A DNA stretch of 64,000 nucleotides, taken from assembly GCA_032622095.1 (NCBI GenBank), contig CP136065.1, positions 240,415,530 to 240,479,529 of the forward strand, in the 5' to 3' direction. The DNA is from Siphonodentalium dalli. Its lineage: Eukaryota; Mollusca; Scaphopoda; Gadilida; Siphonodentaliidae. Made by a program: the position numbers and the translations under genes. Within the stretch, counting starts at the first letter, position 1. Each line of letters begins with the position of its first letter. Under the pieces are notes generated by a model, which did not search any database, had not been told where the DNA came from, and saw only the letters and a list, made by a program, of their open reading frames with translations. Shown here in pieces: positions 37,426-48,463 of this stretch.

Positions 37426-37701
37426 TCAAGTGGACTTGCCGAAAATATCCTGGACTTTCCTTATAAAAGTCGACAGATTCCTAATTGTCTTTCTATTTCT
37501 AGTCTTAAAGAGTTCTGAGAGTTTGCGTGCATTCGGTCTTCTGTAGAAATAGGGCTTCAAATAGGTCGATCTGAGTTCATTTAATTATGTACACTTCAGG
37601 ATAACGTGATACTCATCGCTTAGTTCTTTGGTACAAAGTGTACATACTCTGGTTGAATAGTCAGTATTTAGCCAAGAACATTGTTCAATTGGTAGTTTGT
37701 G
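37426..37701 (-). pseudogene. LINE ORF2 C-terminal fragment
   Basis: A minus-strand frame reads KLPIEQCSWLNTD, then RVCTLCTKELSDEYHVILKC, then LRSTYLKPYFYRRP and KTIRNLSTFIRKVQDIF before a stop. This is the usual end of a CR1/Jockey-type LINE polyprotein: KLPIExGRW, the CxxC...EDExHFxLxC zinc-knuckle, and an Arg/Tyr-rich tail. One in-frame TAA replaces the residue after the last Cys pair, so the copy is dead. The reverse-transcriptase part is absent. Confidence 0.75.
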
Positions 37702-37704
37702 ATT

Positions 37705-38745
37705 TCTTGTCTACATTATAGACTACACATAATTTTAGTGATATATAGGTATTTACACACATTATAGTATAGATTAAACATATTTTAAGTGTTAGATAGG
37801 TACTTATAGTATAGATTAAGCATAATTTAAGTGTTAGATAGGCATTTGTGCACATATATTATAGATTAAACATATTTTAAGTGTTAGATATGCATTTATA
37901 GTATGGATTATACATAATGTCAGTGACAGATTTGGTATTTACGAACATTACAGTATAGATTAAACAAATTTTAAGTGTTAGATAGATATTTATAGTATAG
38001 ATTAAACATAATTTTAGTGATAAGTATTTATGCACAGTATAGTAAAGATTAAACATATTTTTAGGTGTTAAATATGTATTTATAGTATAGATTAAACATC
38101 ATTTTAGTGATATATATATGTATTTAAAGACAGTATAGTGTATATATTAAACATAGTTTGATTGTTAGATAAGTATTTACACACAGTATAGTATAGATTA
38201 AACACATTTAATTAAGTGTTAGAAAGGTATTTACACACAGTATATATAGATTAGGCATAGAGTAATTGTTTGATATGTATTTGAGTATATACTAAACATA
38301 TTTTAGGTGTTAGATATGTATTTACAGAATATATTAACCATATTTTAAGTGTTAGATAAGTATTTACAGTTCTTGTATACAGTATATATAGACTAAACAT
38401 ATTTTAAATGTTAGATAGGTATTTTGCACACAGCATATTATAGACTAAACATATTCAAAGTGTTAGATATGTATTTACACACAGTATAGTATAGATTAAA
38501 CATAGTTAAGTGTGATATATGTGTAGATTAAACGTGTTTTAAGTGTTAGATAGGTATTTACACACAGTATAATGTAGATTAAACATAGTTAAGTGTGATA
38601 TATGTGTAGATTAAACATGTTTTAAGTGTTAGATAGGTATTTAAAACGGTATAGTATATATTAAATATGTTTTAAGTGTTAGGTATTTACACACAGTATA
38701 GTATAGATTAAATATTTTAAGTGTTAGATAGGTATTTACATACAG
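37705..38745. repeat. irregular ~50-bp AT-rich tandem repeat
   Basis: Roughly 20 imperfect units of gttagataggtatttacaca, then cagtatagtatagattaaac and atattttaagt, with many indels. It is older or less homogenised than the other arrays here. It lies in an intron. Confidence 0.85.
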
Positions 38746-38934
38746 GAAATGGGATTGGAACACACGTGCTACCACTTAGGTACGTCACAACCCCATTTGA
38801 TATTTGCAAATCAAAGTTAGAGACGCACCGACCGAAAAACATGGGTGACTGAAATTTTAATTACTTAAAGTAATATGGAGACGCACCGACCGAAAAACAT
38901 TGGTGACTGAAATTTTAATTCTTTAAATTAAGGG
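38746..38934. repeat. short direct duplication
   Basis: The stretch ggagacgcaccgaccgaaaa followed by acat.ggtgactgaaatttt occurs twice (about 38818 and 38877). Confidence 0.6.
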
Positions 38935-39303
38935 TTTAAAAAAGGTTGTACAACTGAATTTTGGTTATACTGAATCGTCTGTCTGGAGCAGCTGTGTCTC
39001 AAAAGGATCCCATAGAATAATAGAAAATAGCTGAAATCATAGAAACATTTACTCCGTCTCGAATGCAACATAATTCAAACTAAGATATAGAGTTATACCC
39101 CTTCCATTGAAAAGTATAGACTTTGCAGTACAAACTTGAGCACAAAAAACACGTCGTTACCGAAACACAAACAACATGTTCACAGTTTATTACACCGGAT
39201 AAGTTGATAATACAATATTTTGGAGCTTCCTCTTTCAAGTAGTATATACAATGGCATATATTTTATATAATGTGATCTGGGGGTTCAAAAATTAAGTGGG
39301 CCT
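38935..39303 (+). mobile_element. MITE, family B (TTAA type), diverged copy
   Basis: Shares tgcaacataattcaaacta, aacaacatgttcacag and the end attaagtgggcct with the 51030-51738 copy. The right flank is TGAA, and the left terminus is diverged. Confidence 0.65.
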
Positions 39304-39756
39304 TGAATACTTTAACATCCTACGCAATTATGTGATGTTTGTAGCCAGCACTGGCTCCAGCATCGTATATATCACTGTAATTGTATTATATTTTAATAGA
39401 CCATGTTTTAATTCTTATTATAACATGTTTTATCTATTGTTATTTATATTTTAGTTGGTACTGTATTGAATACAGTTTAAATAATCAATAATAAGTTGGT
39501 TGTGCTTCGACAACTCTTAGTCTTAGTAAGGACGTCAATACATTCCGATCGTAGTGGATTTTCTAAAAACCGAACACCTCTCTAAACCGAACAGAAGGGC
39601 TGGTTCTAAGGGTGTTCGGTTTGGAGAGGTTTTGCATGTAACAGCTTTGTTGACATAACAATTGTTTCAACACGTGAAATGTCGTTATAGATGAACTATC
39701 ATTAATTAATATAAGAACATATTTGATCTATTTCTCCATGTCCTTTTTAGTGGCGA
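39304..39756. other. intron segment with a short inverted repeat
   Basis: accgaacacctctctaaacc (about 39570) is answered by the inverted gtgttcggtttggagaggt (about 39613). No gene seen. Confidence 0.4.
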
Positions 39757-39770
39757 TGTGTACGTCTACA

Positions 39771-42295
39771 TGTTATTTGCACATTGCCCACTGCGAGTGC
39801 CTTGGTGTGTCATAAATGCCTTATGAAATGTGCGATAGTGTATATACCTATTTTATTTGCACATTGCCCACTGCGAGTGCCTTGGTGTGTCAGAAATGCC
39901 TTATGAAAAGTGCGATAGTGTATAAACCTATGTTATTTGCACATTGCCCACTGCGAGTGCCTTGGTGTGTCAGAAATGCCTAATGAAATGTGCGATAGTG
40001 TATATACCTATTTTATTTGCACATTGCCCACTGCGAGTGCCTTGGTGTGTCAGAAATGCCTTATGAAATGTGCGATAGTGTATATACCTAAGTTATTTGC
40101 ACATTGCCCACTGCGAGTGCCTTGGTGTGTCAGAAATGCCTTATGAAATGTGCGATAGTGTATATACCTATGTTATTTGCACATTGCCCACTGCGAGTGC
40201 CTTGGTGTGTCAGAAATGCCTTATGAAATGTGCGATAGTGTATATACCTATGTTATTTGCACATTGCCCACTGCGAGTGCCTTGGTGTGTAAGAAATGCC
40301 TTATGAGATGTGTGATAGTGTATATACCTATGTTATTTGCACATTGCCCACAGCGAGTGCCTTGGTGTGTAAGAAATGCCTTATGAGATGTGTGATAGTG
40401 TATATACCTATGTTATTTGCACATTGCCCACAGCGAGTGCCTTGGTGTGTAAGAAATGCCTTATGAGATGTGTGATAGTGTATATACCTATGTTATTTGC
40501 ACATTGCCCACAGCGAGTGCCTTGGTGTGTAAGAAATGCCTTATGAGATGTGTGATAGTGTATATACCTATGTTATTTGCACATTGCCCACAGCGAGTGC
40601 CTTGGTGTGTAAGAAATGCCTTATGAGATGTGTGATAGTGTATATACCTATGTTATTTGCACATTGCCCACAGCGAGTGCGTTGGTGTGTAAGAAATGCC
40701 TTATGAAACGTGCGATAGTGTATATACCTATGTTATTTGCACATTGCCCACAGCGAGTGCCTTGGTGTGTAAGAAATGCCTTATGAGATGTGTGGTAGTG
40801 TATATACCTATGTTATTTGGACATTGCCCACAGCGAGTGCCTTGGTGTGTAAGAAATGCCTTATGAAACGTGCGATAGTGTATATACCTATGTTATTTGC
40901 ACATTGCCCACAGCGAGTGCCTTGGTGTGTAAGAAATGCCTTATGAGATGTGCGATAGTGTATATACCTATTTTATTTGCACATTGCCCACTGCGAGTGC
41001 CTCGGTGTGTCAGAAATGCCTTATGAAATGTGCGATAGTGTATATACCTATTTTATTTGCACAATGCCCACTGCGAGTGCCTTGGTGTGTCAGAAATGCC
41101 TTATGAAATGTGCGATAGTGTATATACCTATTTTATTTGCACATTGCCCACTGCGAGTGCCTTGGTGTGTCAGAAATGCCTTATGAAATGTGCGATAGTG
41201 TATATACCTATGTTATTTTCACATTGCCCACTGCGAGTGCCTTGGTGTGTCAGAAATGCCTTATGAAATGCGTGATAGTGTATATACCTATGTTATTTGC
41301 ACATTGCCCACTGCGAGTGCCTTGGTGTGTCAGAAATGCCTTATGAAATGTGCGATAGTGTATATACCTATTTTATTTGCAAATTGCCCACTGCGAGTGC
41401 CTTGGTGTGTCAGAAATGCCTTATGAAATGTGCGATAGTGTATATACCTATTTTATTTGCACATTGCCCACTGCGAGTGCCTTGGTGTGTAAGAAATGCC
41501 TTATGAAATGTGCGATAGTGTATATACCTATTTTATTTGCACATTGCCCACTGCGAGTGCCTTGGTGTGTCAGAAATGCCTTATGAAATGTGCGATAGTG
41601 TATATACCTATTTTATTTGCACATTGCCCACTGCGAGTGCCTTGGTGTGTCAGAAATGCCATATGAAATGTGCGATAGTGTATATACCTATTTTATTTGC
41701 ACATTGCCCACTGCGAGTGCCTTAGTGTGTAAGAAATGCCTTATGAAATGTGCGATAGTGTATATACCTATTTTATTTGCACATTGCCCACTGCGAGTGC
41801 CTTGGTGTGTCAGAAATGCCTTATGAAATGTGCGATAGTGTATATACCTATTTTATTTGCACATTGCCCACTGCGAGTGCCTTGGTGTGTCAGAAATGCC
41901 TTATGAAATGTGTGATAGTGTATATACCTATGTTATTTGCACATTGCCCACTGCGAGTGCCTTGGTGTGTCAGAAATGCCTTATGAAATGTGCGATAGTG
42001 TATATACCTATGTTATTTGCACATTGCCCACTGCGAGTGCCTTGGTGTGTCAGAAATGCCTTATGAGGTGTGTGATAGTGTATATACCTATGTTATTTGC
42101 ACATTGCCCACTGCGAGTGCCTTGGTGTGTAAGAAATGCCTTATGAGATGTGTGATAGTGTATATACCTATGTTATTTGCACATTTCCCACTGCGAGTGC
42201 CTTGGTGTGTCATGTGCGATAGTGTATATACCTATGTTATTTGCACATTGCCCACTGCGAGTGCCTTGGTGTGTCATGTGCGATAGTGTATATAC
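39771..42295. repeat. 80-bp tandem array (about 33 units) starting at a 5' splice site
   Basis: Thirty units of exactly 80 bp with the core attgcccactgcgagtgcct, then tggtgtgt, aaatgcc and agtgtatataccta. Two shortened units sit at the right end. The right edge abuts the donor of the collagen exon at 42296-42367. Every unit carries the minus-strand text atag/gtatatacactatcgcac found at that exon-intron junction. The many 69-codon frames across it are repeat artefacts. Confidence 0.97.
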
Positions 42296-42367
42296 CTATT
42301 TCTCCTTTATATCCAGTGAAGCCAATCAACCCACGTTGTCCCTTCTCTCCCTTCTCTCCCTTTATAC
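42296..42367 (-). CDS. collagen exon E (24 codons)
   Basis: Acceptor aatcttttttcag and donor gtatatac bound 72 nt in phase 1-1. It encodes I-K-G-E-K-G-E-K-G-Q-R-G-L-I-G-F-T-G-Y-K followed by G-E-I, a regular Gly-X-Y series with the stabilising GEK triplets. Joined to the exon at 45642-45815 (which ends on T), its first two bases GT complete a Cys codon, giving a C-P-C pair in an interruption of the triple helix. The donor is immediately followed by the 80-bp array. Confidence 0.85.
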
Positions 42368-42372
42368 CTGAA

Positions 42373-42539
42373 AAAAGATTGTATTTCGTAAACAAATATT
42401 CAGCGAAGCATATACCTTAGTCGTATTTAAATTCGTGCAGTACTAGTCTTCGCTCTTTCAAGTTAAATTGGCGCGCGAATTAAAAACGGACAAACATAAA
42501 TCTATAAAATAGTACAGGCGATCTAACAGAAAATATGGT
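42373..42539. other. intron segment
   Basis: Short unique stretch between collagen exon E and the inverted-repeat element. Nothing recognised. Confidence 0.4.
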
Positions 42540-42542
42540 TAA

Positions 42543-43386
42543 GGGTGGATACACACATGCATGTAATCTCTGTAATTATCGTGTATTTGGCGTTTTACAT
42601 GGATAATACAGACCATGTAATATGTGTCCGTTGACAACCCAATCATTGCGGCTATGTTTGACCACAGTGAACCAAGCTCTGAGCGTGCAGAGAACCCTTG
42701 ATTGAACGAAGTCGTCAGGCCGCTTAGAATAATTGTTCGCGCGAAAACCCAAATGTTGGATTTTCTGTTTAAATCATTGTCAGTCTTCTCTTGATTTTTA
42801 TACCGATGATGGCCCCAGGAGTTCCCCAACCCAGGGGCTATGATCCCCAACATGGGGGCAATATTATCAGGATTTCCTGACGCAGGGGCTAAATATGACA
42901 CCCGACTTGGGGCTATATATGATCCCGAAAGCTACCAGACTAACTGCATGGCTAACTCTGAGCTATTTAAGTAAAACATATAGTGTACCTTCTTGCCAAG
43001 ATTATTCCGACCGATACATTCAACTAAGTCACTTAGCGATTTGAAGCTTTCGAAACCCCACGCCAAGCAAGCATCATGGTCGAAAATTTTCTATATCAAG
43101 CCTGTATACACTAGATGTGTCGCTTCTGGTGATGTGCATTAATAAAATGTCAGATATCACACAGACTTAACTAATTTCCACATTTGTAAGAGAAGACATG
43201 TTTTGGACTGGCCTTAAATGTCCTGATAGCAGAGAGTTTGATTTCGCGTATGACTACTCACTTGTCTGGCCTGGTAACAATGAACCTCTCGCGCGCAGGT
43301 GATTAATGTTGTCAATGATTGGTGTGGCCATGTAAAATACATGTATTTTTTACATACAGAGATTACATGCATGTGTGTATCCACCC
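42543..43386. mobile_element. PIF/Harbinger-like non-autonomous element
   Basis: An 844-bp element. Both ends read inward as gggtggatacacacatgcat, then gtaatctctgta and tttacatgg. It is flanked by TAA on each side (42540-42542 and 43387-43389). The GGG terminus and a 3-bp TAA duplication match the PIF/Harbinger pattern (inference). The open frame inside it has no transposase motifs. Confidence 0.8.
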
Positions 43387-43389
43387 TAA

Positions 43390-43911
43390 CCCGGAACTAA
43401 TTACAACTCAAATACCTTTTATAGAAGTCTTCAATAACAAAATGACACTGTGTTTTTAATTTATATGTTCCTTTTATATGTCAGACCCCGACCTATGTCT
43501 TTGAACTATATTTCCAAGTGATTTCCAAGTGATTCCAAGTTATTTGACCTATTCTATTTTTTATATCAAATAGCCACCCATAGAGTTAGCGTCTAACTTT
43601 AATATACCGCTAAGAGGGAGACTTCCGCTACTAAGAGCTATAGTGGATTTTCAGCTAAAATTTAGGGCCGTGTTGTGGTGCGTATATTACGCAACGTGAT
43701 AGTGCTCTTTACAATTGAGGCGCCGGTTATGATTTTGAGAATTGGTAAACATGGGCTATACTACGAATAGCAGATATCGAATGAGTCGCGAATCAGTCTA
43801 ACTGCCTGTTCCCAGAGTATGGATAAGTTCCGGGGTTTTAAATATGTTTTCATCTTACGTAAAGCTGACATAAATATGTGAAAATATTAATAATTATAAG
43901 TGCGATGTCGG
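43390..43911. other. intron segment, no recognised feature
   Basis: Contains a short local repeat atttccaagtgatt near 43510-43535. Otherwise unique. Confidence 0.4.
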
Positions 43912-43919
43912 AATACAGC

Positions 43920-44308
43920 CAGGGGCGCCGGAAGAGGGGGGGGGGGGGGCAGAGGGGGCAGCTGACCCCCCTGCCCTTGACCAAGGGGGGCGAGCGGGGG
44001 CAGGACTTGCCCTTTTTCTGGAGAAAGAAAAAATGCTTTTTGTGTGTTTAATCTCGTGTTTTTATAGCAAAATGTGACTTTTTTGGTCCAAATACCACCA
44101 ATTTCACAAGGAATATGAATTTTTTGTCAATTTTATCACAAAACGGACATAAAAACTTACAAATACCATTAAAATAGGGATTTTTGCCACAATGAATTTA
44201 TGGTTATTTTCCCGAGTTTGCGGAGAAAATGCACTTTTTTGCGGAAAAGTGCCTTTTTGTAGGCTCTTCCCCCCCCCCCCCTGCCCTTGGATGCTTCCGG
44301 TACCCCTG
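43920..44308. mobile_element. hAT-type MITE with 8-bp target duplication
   Basis: Termini caggggcgccggaag and cttccggtacccctg are complementary over about 15 bp, with G/C runs just inside. The flanks carry an exact 8-bp duplication AATACAGC (43912-43919 and 44309-44316). A CAGGGG terminus with an 8-bp duplication is the hAT signature. The element is 389 bp with no transposase; open frames over it are incidental. It sits in the intron between collagen exons E and D. Confidence 0.9.
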
Positions 44309-44337
44309 AATACAGCGGCCACTTGAGCTTCCTTTTT

Positions 44338-44450
44338 TGGGGGGGTCGCTTCAGTGACCGTGTGGTATTGACGTCGGACTTTGAGTCGCAAGGCGTGCTC
44401 GCCGTCATGGGCGTGGTTCGAAACCGTCCCAATCCCAAAAAAATTTGCAT
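44338..44450 (+). repeat. tRNA-derived SINE head
   Basis: A tRNA-like stretch with a strong B box (ggttcgaaacc at about 44411) and an A-box-like tcgcttcagtgaccgtg about 60 bp upstream. A long variable-arm-like segment (caaggcgtgctcgccgtcat) resembles a Leu/Ser-class tRNA. It ends in cccaatccc and an A-run rather than a clean tRNA 3' end. A decayed tRNA pseudogene is the alternative. Confidence 0.45.
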
Positions 44451-45040
44451 TTGCTTCTAAAAGTAGGCGCCTTGTGTGTTGTATAGTTTCAGACATGTTC
44501 AAAGAGCAACATTCGGCATGTTTCGGAGACGTATATATAACATGCTACTGTGCCATATATGTTATATATTAATAATTATAGTTTCAAACAAAAAGGCAAC
44601 AGCCATCAGCCTAACTGCCTGTTCCCATATTATGGATAAGTTCCGTGGTTTGAAATGTTTTCATCTAAATCAAGCACCACGCTTACATAATTATGGGATT
44701 AAAGTAGCCTCCTATTTGCGAAAAAATATTGATCTATTAATTCCCAAGGGCATCAACAATGCAGCTTGTGGTATACTAATGGTATACACTGCGTTATACA
44801 CTGCGTCTGGTTCAAACACAAAAGCAACAACTATGGTGCGCGATACATGTGAAGTGACTGCAAAAGAATGCATGGCTTATTTGCGAATGTATTGACACGC
44901 CATTAGCCACAACCAGTCATTACTAGATGCTAACTTTACTCCGAAAACAAATTCATTACACATTTCAGCGATAGACTTAACTTTTTTGAGTGCATGATAA
45001 CCCGGTAACTCTGTTTGCCAAAACATCGCGAAAATTACTC
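44451..45040. other. intron segment, no recognised feature
   Basis: A 139-codon plus-strand frame (44476-44895) has no domain I recognise and starts inside the SINE tail; not called. The sequence ctaactgcctgttccca, then tatggataagttccg, occurs both at 43799 and 44610, so part of this is a diverged duplicate of the DNA left of the hAT MITE. Confidence 0.35.
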
Positions 45041-45104
45041 CAGGACTGTTTTTGACATGGTGGATTTATATTTGTAAAGAGCATCGATAGGGCATGAATA
45101 TACG

Positions 45105-45425
45105 CTCATGGTAATTCCAACAAAGGGCTAAAACTCAAATCCAAACTTGACCTGTAAGTTGGGCTAGTAAGCTCACTTACCAAATTCATCCGATCTAGTT
45201 TAGACTTATTAAAGTTATCGTGCGGAAACGAAAATTGAGCGCAAATTTCAACAAAAAGGGCCTTAACTTTGGTGAAAATTGGCGTCCGGAACTCGAATTT
45301 GAACTTGACCTGTATTTTTGTGCTAGTAAATCTACATACCAGATTTCATTCCATTCATGTGAGCCTATTTAAAGTTACCGTCTGGAAGCAAAAACGAACG
45401 GACGGACGGACATACCAATTTCATA
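45105..45425. repeat. two-unit diverged interspersed repeat
   Basis: Two related ~150-bp halves share aactcaaatccaaacttgac/aactcgaatttgaacttgac, cctgta..tt and aaagttatcg/aaagttaccg. The end reads cggacggacggacatacc. It looks like a common dispersed repeat; family unknown. Confidence 0.5.
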
Positions 45426-45641
45426 ATACGTCCCGTTTTTAAAGGTTTTGTTGCTTCTAATAAAAAAAATTCGTTGTCGTTAAGCAGAATGTCGCCAAGC
45501 AAAAGAGTTTTGTAGGAAACGCTTGAAGCGATATCATGGTATATGAATGAGATCAGTTCGTTGGTGTGGGTACAATGGGCAGTGTATGTAGAGGTTGCGC
45601 GGATGATACTATTGGGCTACGTCTATATGTAGGCTACTCAC

Positions 45642-45815
45642 AAGGGCACGTATCTGGTGATCCACGGAATCCCACATCGCCCTTTGGTCCTCTATCTCCC
45701 GTAAATCCGCGGTCGCCATGGAGACCAGGTATCCCCGCATCACCAGGGTCACCTTTCCTGCCCCGTCTGCCCCTCTTCCCAATAAGTCCATCTGTGCCGT
45801 TCCTGCCTGGTGGTC
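45642..45815 (-). CDS. collagen exon D (58 codons)
   Basis: Acceptor atatcacag and a consensus donor (ccctt then gtgagta) bound 174 nt in phase 1-1. It encodes seventeen consecutive Gly-X-Y triplets ([20 protein letters not shown], then [16 protein letters not shown] and [15 protein letters not shown]) ending in SPDTCP. The basic KRGRRGRKG run may be a heparin-binding or furin-like site (inference). It ends on T; the next exon begins GT, creating Cys and a CPC motif that could cross-link chains. If the donor is skipped the frame stops two codons later, so an alternative short C-terminus is possible. Confidence 0.88.
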
Positions 45816-46405
45816 CTGTGATATGATACATGCATACAATTCAGAGTAGCTCGATTTCACGTGGTGGTGTTTCGTTGGAAAGTACATTTTACATAGAAAA
45901 TAGAAAAATCAACCAAGTAATATAATAAAATATAATATATAGAGGATCTACGAGTCCCCAGTTTATAGCGAAATTTACAAAACTATTCCAATAAATTAGG
46001 CCCAGACCTAATTTACTAGACGAGCTTTGTAAATATCGGTATAAATCTGGGACTAGTTGCACCCTATATTTATTAATTGATCCAAAATCTCCATAAAACA
46101 TACTTAAAACCTCCATAAAACATACTTAAAACCTCCATAAAACATACTTAAATCAAGAAATGAGACGGGAATCAGCGGTTTCTATAAGGCCTGCATTTGC
46201 GTTTCAGTTAACTATGCGTTGTTTGTCCGAGTAAAGAAATAGTCCCAGATAAATAAGACTCTTTGACGTATTTAATGGTCACAAACATCGAATTAGCGTA
46301 CACAGCGCACAACATGTAAACAGACGACAAGCCGGAAGTCAAAGGTCACGTTTGCGCAATAATAATATATTTGGATACAACTTGCACAATGGCCGTTGCA
46401 TATCA
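45816..46405. other. intron segment with a 22-23-bp triplication
   Basis: ctccataaaacatacttaaa is repeated three times at about 46089-46154. Otherwise no feature recognised. Confidence 0.5.
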
Positions 46406-47745
46406 TCTCCTATATATTTTGAAGACCTCTGTCTGTATGTCTGTCTGTCTGTATGTATGTATGTATGTATGTATATCATTTATACAAATCTACGATTCTC
46501 GACCGATCGGGACGAAACTTGGTACGTGTGTGTAGTTTGACCAGGCGGTCGTCGTTATCGTATTGGCGAGCCCGTGCGGCGCCCGTGCAGCGCATGCGCA
46601 GACGAGATATCGGAAACGGGTGGAGCTATCGACTTGAAATTTGCTATGTGAATGTATCTTGCCCCGGATACGAATTTTATCGGGTCGCCGAGCCCGTGCG
46701 ACGCCAGCTTCGTGCATGCGCAGACCATATCTAGGAAACGGGTAGAGCTATCGACTTGAAATTTGGTTTTTGAATAGCCCGGACAACGTCGGGCTGGGTA
46801 GAGCTATCGACTTGAAATTTGGTTTTTGAATAGCCCGGACAACGTCGGGCTCATCGGCTAGTCTCATATATATTTTGAAGACCTCTGTCTGTCTGTCTGT
46901 CTGTTTGTTTGTCTGTATGTTTGTCATTAATACAAATCTACGATTCTCGACCGATCGGGACGAAACTTGGTGCGTGCGTGTAGTTTGACCAGGCGGTGGA
47001 CGTTGTCGTATTGGCGAGCCCGTGCGGCGCCCGCTTCGCGCATGCGCAGACGAGATCTCGGAAACGGGTGGAGCTATCGACTTGAAATTTGCTATGTGAA
47101 TGTATCTTGCCCCGGATACGAATTTTATCGGGTCGTCGAGCCCGTGCGACGCCAGCTTCGCGCAGACCAGATCTCGGAAACGGGTAGAGCTATCGACTTG
47201 AAATTTGGTTTTTGAATAGCCCGGACAACGTCGGTGAATTTTATCGGGTCGTCGAGCCCGTGCGACACCAGCTTCGCGCATGCGCAGACCAGATCTCGGA
47301 AACGGGTGGAGCTATCGACTTGAAATTTGGTTTTTGAATATCCCGGACAACGTCGGGCTCATCGGCTAGTCTAATATATATTTTGAAGACCTCTGTCTGT
47401 CTGTCTGTCTGTCTGTCATTTATACAAATCTACGATTCTTGACCGATCGGGACGAAACTTGGTACGTGTGTGTAGTTTGACCAGACGGTCGTCGTTGTCG
47501 TATTGACGAGCCCGTGCGACGCCCGTACAGCGCATGCGCAGACGAGATCTCGGAAACGGGTGGAGCTATCGACTTGAAATTTGCTATGTGAATGTATCTT
47601 GCCCCGGATACGAATTTTATGGGGTCGCCGAGCCCGTGCGACGCCAGCTTCGAGCATTCGCAGACCAGATCTCGGAAACGGGTGGAGCTATCGACTTGAA
47701 ATTTGGTTTTTGAATAGCCCGGACAACGTCGGTCTCATCGGCTAG
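46406..47745 (+). mobile_element. head-to-tail array of three Helitron-like elements
   Basis: Three copies (46406-46861, 46862-47369, 47370-47745) each begin TC(T/C)..atatatattttgaagacc, followed by a (ctgt)n run. Each ends with the hairpin gcccggacaacgtcgggc (slightly decayed in copy 3), tcatcgg and CTAG. The array is inserted between A (46405) and T (47746) with no target duplication. This matches Helitron rules: 5' TC, a 3' hairpin followed by CTRR, and an A-T target. Copies are joined CTAG directly to TC. Inside, a 50-60-bp block ending in the hairpin is itself duplicated in copies 1 and 2. No Rep/helicase is encoded, so these are non-autonomous. Confidence 0.8.
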
Positions 47746-48418
47746 TTATTATATATAATGGGTTTAATTAATTGAATAAGGGGTTATGTAATGTAATATA
47801 ATAAATACACAGAACGACACGATGTGTAAATGGGTTTGTTGATACGACACTCGTGCTGTCGCGGAAGGATAGAACTCGAGGCGTGTGTCGTTCTGTGTTT
47901 ATTACACGCTTTATTACGTGCATTAAAATACAGACTTAGAAGGTTTATTTAGGCACATAGAGGTTGTGTCTTGTCATGTGTGATGATGCTTTTATTTTAT
48001 AATTCCGGTTTCATGGTTGAGGCGAACGTCGTGTACGTCATTTTACGTCAACGAGATGCGTATGGAACGTACGTTCCATACGTATTTGTAAATATGGAAC
48101 AGCAATAACACTGTACTTCTGGGACTATAAGACATATTTGACTCACTCATTGAGAATGGCCTATGTTTCCAGGTATGGACGCGGCCAGAGTTTCCAAATA
48201 AATTGAGACTATATTTACCTTTATTGATGATCAAATCCCAATTAATTATGTTATAATACATACGTCTCCATATGTTTTTAACGAATTGAGGGGCGTGATA
48301 CCTAGGTGTATATATGAACGGCGAAACTTTAAAGTCACTTTTCGAATGATAAATTCACACGAACAGACGTTCTATTTCCCGACACTTATCTGTTGAGTAC
48401 GTTGAGTATATACGTTAC
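47746..48418. other. intron segment with two palindromes
   Basis: aataaatacacagaacgacac (about 47802) is inverted at gtgtcgttctgtgtttatt (about 47886), forming a ~100-bp hairpin. A second palindrome atgcgtatggaacgtacg, then ttccatacgtat, lies at 48056-48085. No gene seen. Confidence 0.5.
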
Positions 48419-48463
48419 CTTGGAAACCAGATTCTCCAGGAGGACCCATCGGACCAGGTAAAC
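48419..48463 (-). CDS. collagen exon C (15 codons)
   Basis: Acceptor tttcatttcag and donor gtaacg bound 45 nt in phase 1-1, a length typical of collagen exons. It encodes L-P-G-P-M-G-P-P-G-E-S-G-F-Q. The leading GT completes Gly with the G of the preceding exon, and its terminal G passes to the exon at 45642-45815. Confidence 0.85.

Noticed and set aside
39937-42371. Many overlapping 60-89-codon plus-strand frames repeating HCECLGVSEMP
   Set aside because: They are generated by the 80-bp array. The period is not a multiple of three and each frame merely spans adjacent units.
44338-44440. Functional tRNA gene
   Set aside because: A good B box, but the A box is imperfect, the anticodon arm does not fold cleanly and an A-run follows instead of a terminator after a proper acceptor stem. 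A SINE or pseudogene fits better.
43920-44502. Minus-strand ORFs of 93 and 132 codons
   Set aside because: They run across the hAT MITE G/C tracts and the SINE; no motif and no splice context.
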